Source of the DNA: Microvirga lotononidis | Lineage (GTDB): Bacteria > Pseudomonadota > Alphaproteobacteria > Rhizobiales > Beijerinckiaceae | Assembly: GCF_034627025.1 (NCBI RefSeq) | Contig: NZ_CP141050.1 | Location: 1-64,000, forward strand | DNA: 64,000 nucleotides | Direction of reading: 5' to 3' | Part shown: positions 63,632 to 64,000 of the stretch, in pieces | Layout of the letters: every line of letters starts with the position of its first letter | Position numbering within the stretch: position 1 is the stretch's first letter | Translations under genes and position numbers: made by a program | Notes under the pieces: model-generated | The model's input: only the letters and a program-made list of their open reading frames with translations | Told to the model about the DNA's origin: nothing | Databases searched by the model: none

Positions 63632-64000
63632 CGTCGATGGTTATGTGAACGAGGAACAAATGCCCAAGCCGGCAACGGACACGTTTGCCTCGGCTCGCCT
63701 TTGGAAGGCGCTCCGAAGCAACATCGGCACCCGAGCGCCTGCATGAGGCATGCGCTTGGGCAACTCACTACCTCGCGGTCGCCGCCCAAGTGGGCAGCTT
63801 CAGGCACGCTGCGGAGCTGGGGTCAGCGCAAGATTTGTGCGCGATAATACGCTATGGTCGTCCGTAGCAGGAACACGGATCGAAAACCAAGTCAGCAGAC
63901 CGTTTCGAAGACCAAAGATGGCGTGATTCTGGGTACCGAAGCTGCTGTCTCAGATAGATGACTGATGGAGGAGGGTGAGATTCAAAGAGGCGTCCGCATG
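63632..64000. other. Right edge, possible LysR N-terminal fragment
   Basis: No intact gene. A forward frame around 63750-63867 reads HYLAVAAQVGSFRHAAELGS, which resembles the opening helices of a LysR protein, then loses similarity and stops. It may be a remnant. The last 60 bases contain GGAGGAGGG and an ATG at the window's final three bases, which could begin a gene beyond the edge. Confidence 0.35.

Noticed and set aside
1..64000. CRISPR array or tRNA/rRNA genes
   Set aside because: No regularly spaced direct repeats, CCA-ended cloverleaf or rRNA-like stretches were noticed on reading either strand.

Overview
The window is GC-rich, densely coded alphaproteobacterial DNA. It most likely comes from the Hyphomicrobiales (Rhizobiales), of the Methylobacterium/Microvirga/Bradyrhizobium kind. 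Pointers are a GcrA-like C-terminal protein, a GCG_CRPN-type Tyr/Gly/Arg-rich secreted protein, a UPF0182 protein, separate ureA and ureB genes, and many small membrane stress proteins. I see no rRNA, tRNA, CRISPR array or prophage. The mix of stress genes, broken genes and insertion-sequence debris suggests an accessory region or plasmid rather than a housekeeping segment. The genus assignment is inference.

Region by region. 0-7.5 kb: a translationally coupled VWA/J-domain pair, UPF0182, a GlsB/YeaQ-type protein, a small iron-permease-like protein and a stress protein that stops just inside a second domain. 7.4-9.1 kb: an IS6 remnant beside a multiply frameshifted IS110 transposase. 9-10.2 kb: two orphan small genes. 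10.4-36 kb: a long envelope and stress block. It holds a CBS-BON protein, a DUF3611-like protein, an alpha/beta hydrolase, a receiver-only regulator, HtrA/DegP split before its last PDZ domain, AI-2E and MgtC families (both frameshifted), an NhaC-type antiporter, a NarL-type regulator with its PAS histidine kinase, a glycine-zipper lipoprotein, an RND pump, HdeD, two tandem secreted EF-hand proteins, several very small membrane or secreted proteins, and a frameshifted repeat-rich membrane protein. 36.5-37.4 kb: a 2-hydroxyacid dehydrogenase pseudogene. 37.6-45.3 kb: a complete urease operon (ureABCEFGD plus a urea transporter) with a divergent hupE/ureJ-type nickel permease gene. 45.4-51.6 kb: a GntP permease, small proteins (GCG_CRPN, WGR, GcrA-like, IHF/HU), a truncated nucleoside hydrolase with a purine nucleoside permease, and a short inverted-repeat element that ends a secreted protein gene. 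51.8-63.6 kb: a separate cargo of regulator-plus-enzyme cassettes (LysR/MFS/LLM/aldo-keto reductase/MoaF-like; TetR/NmrA/SnoaL; MerR/SDR; HTH/hydrolase). Decayed fragments lie between them.

How it fits together. The middle block looks like a coordinated envelope and dormancy-type stress regulon run by one histidine kinase and NarL-type regulator. A short palindrome-like motif, GGG-N5-CCC followed by YGA, recurs in intergenic gaps from 12.1 to 44.5 kb. One copy sits beside the NarL regulator gene and others sit near HtrA, the RND pump, a DUF1269 gene and the urease/hupE divergent promoters. I did not find it in the 50-64 kb cargo. The motif resembles the shape of the actinobacterial DosR/DevR box (GGG...CCC, bound by a NarL-family regulator). 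It is the best candidate here for an undescribed regulatory system.

Caution: several genes are broken by single-base changes, two of them in runs of five G. Sequencing or assembly error is a real alternative to gene decay for those. The 2-hydroxyacid dehydrogenase, with an in-frame stop and two frameshifts, and the IS remnants look truly degenerate.
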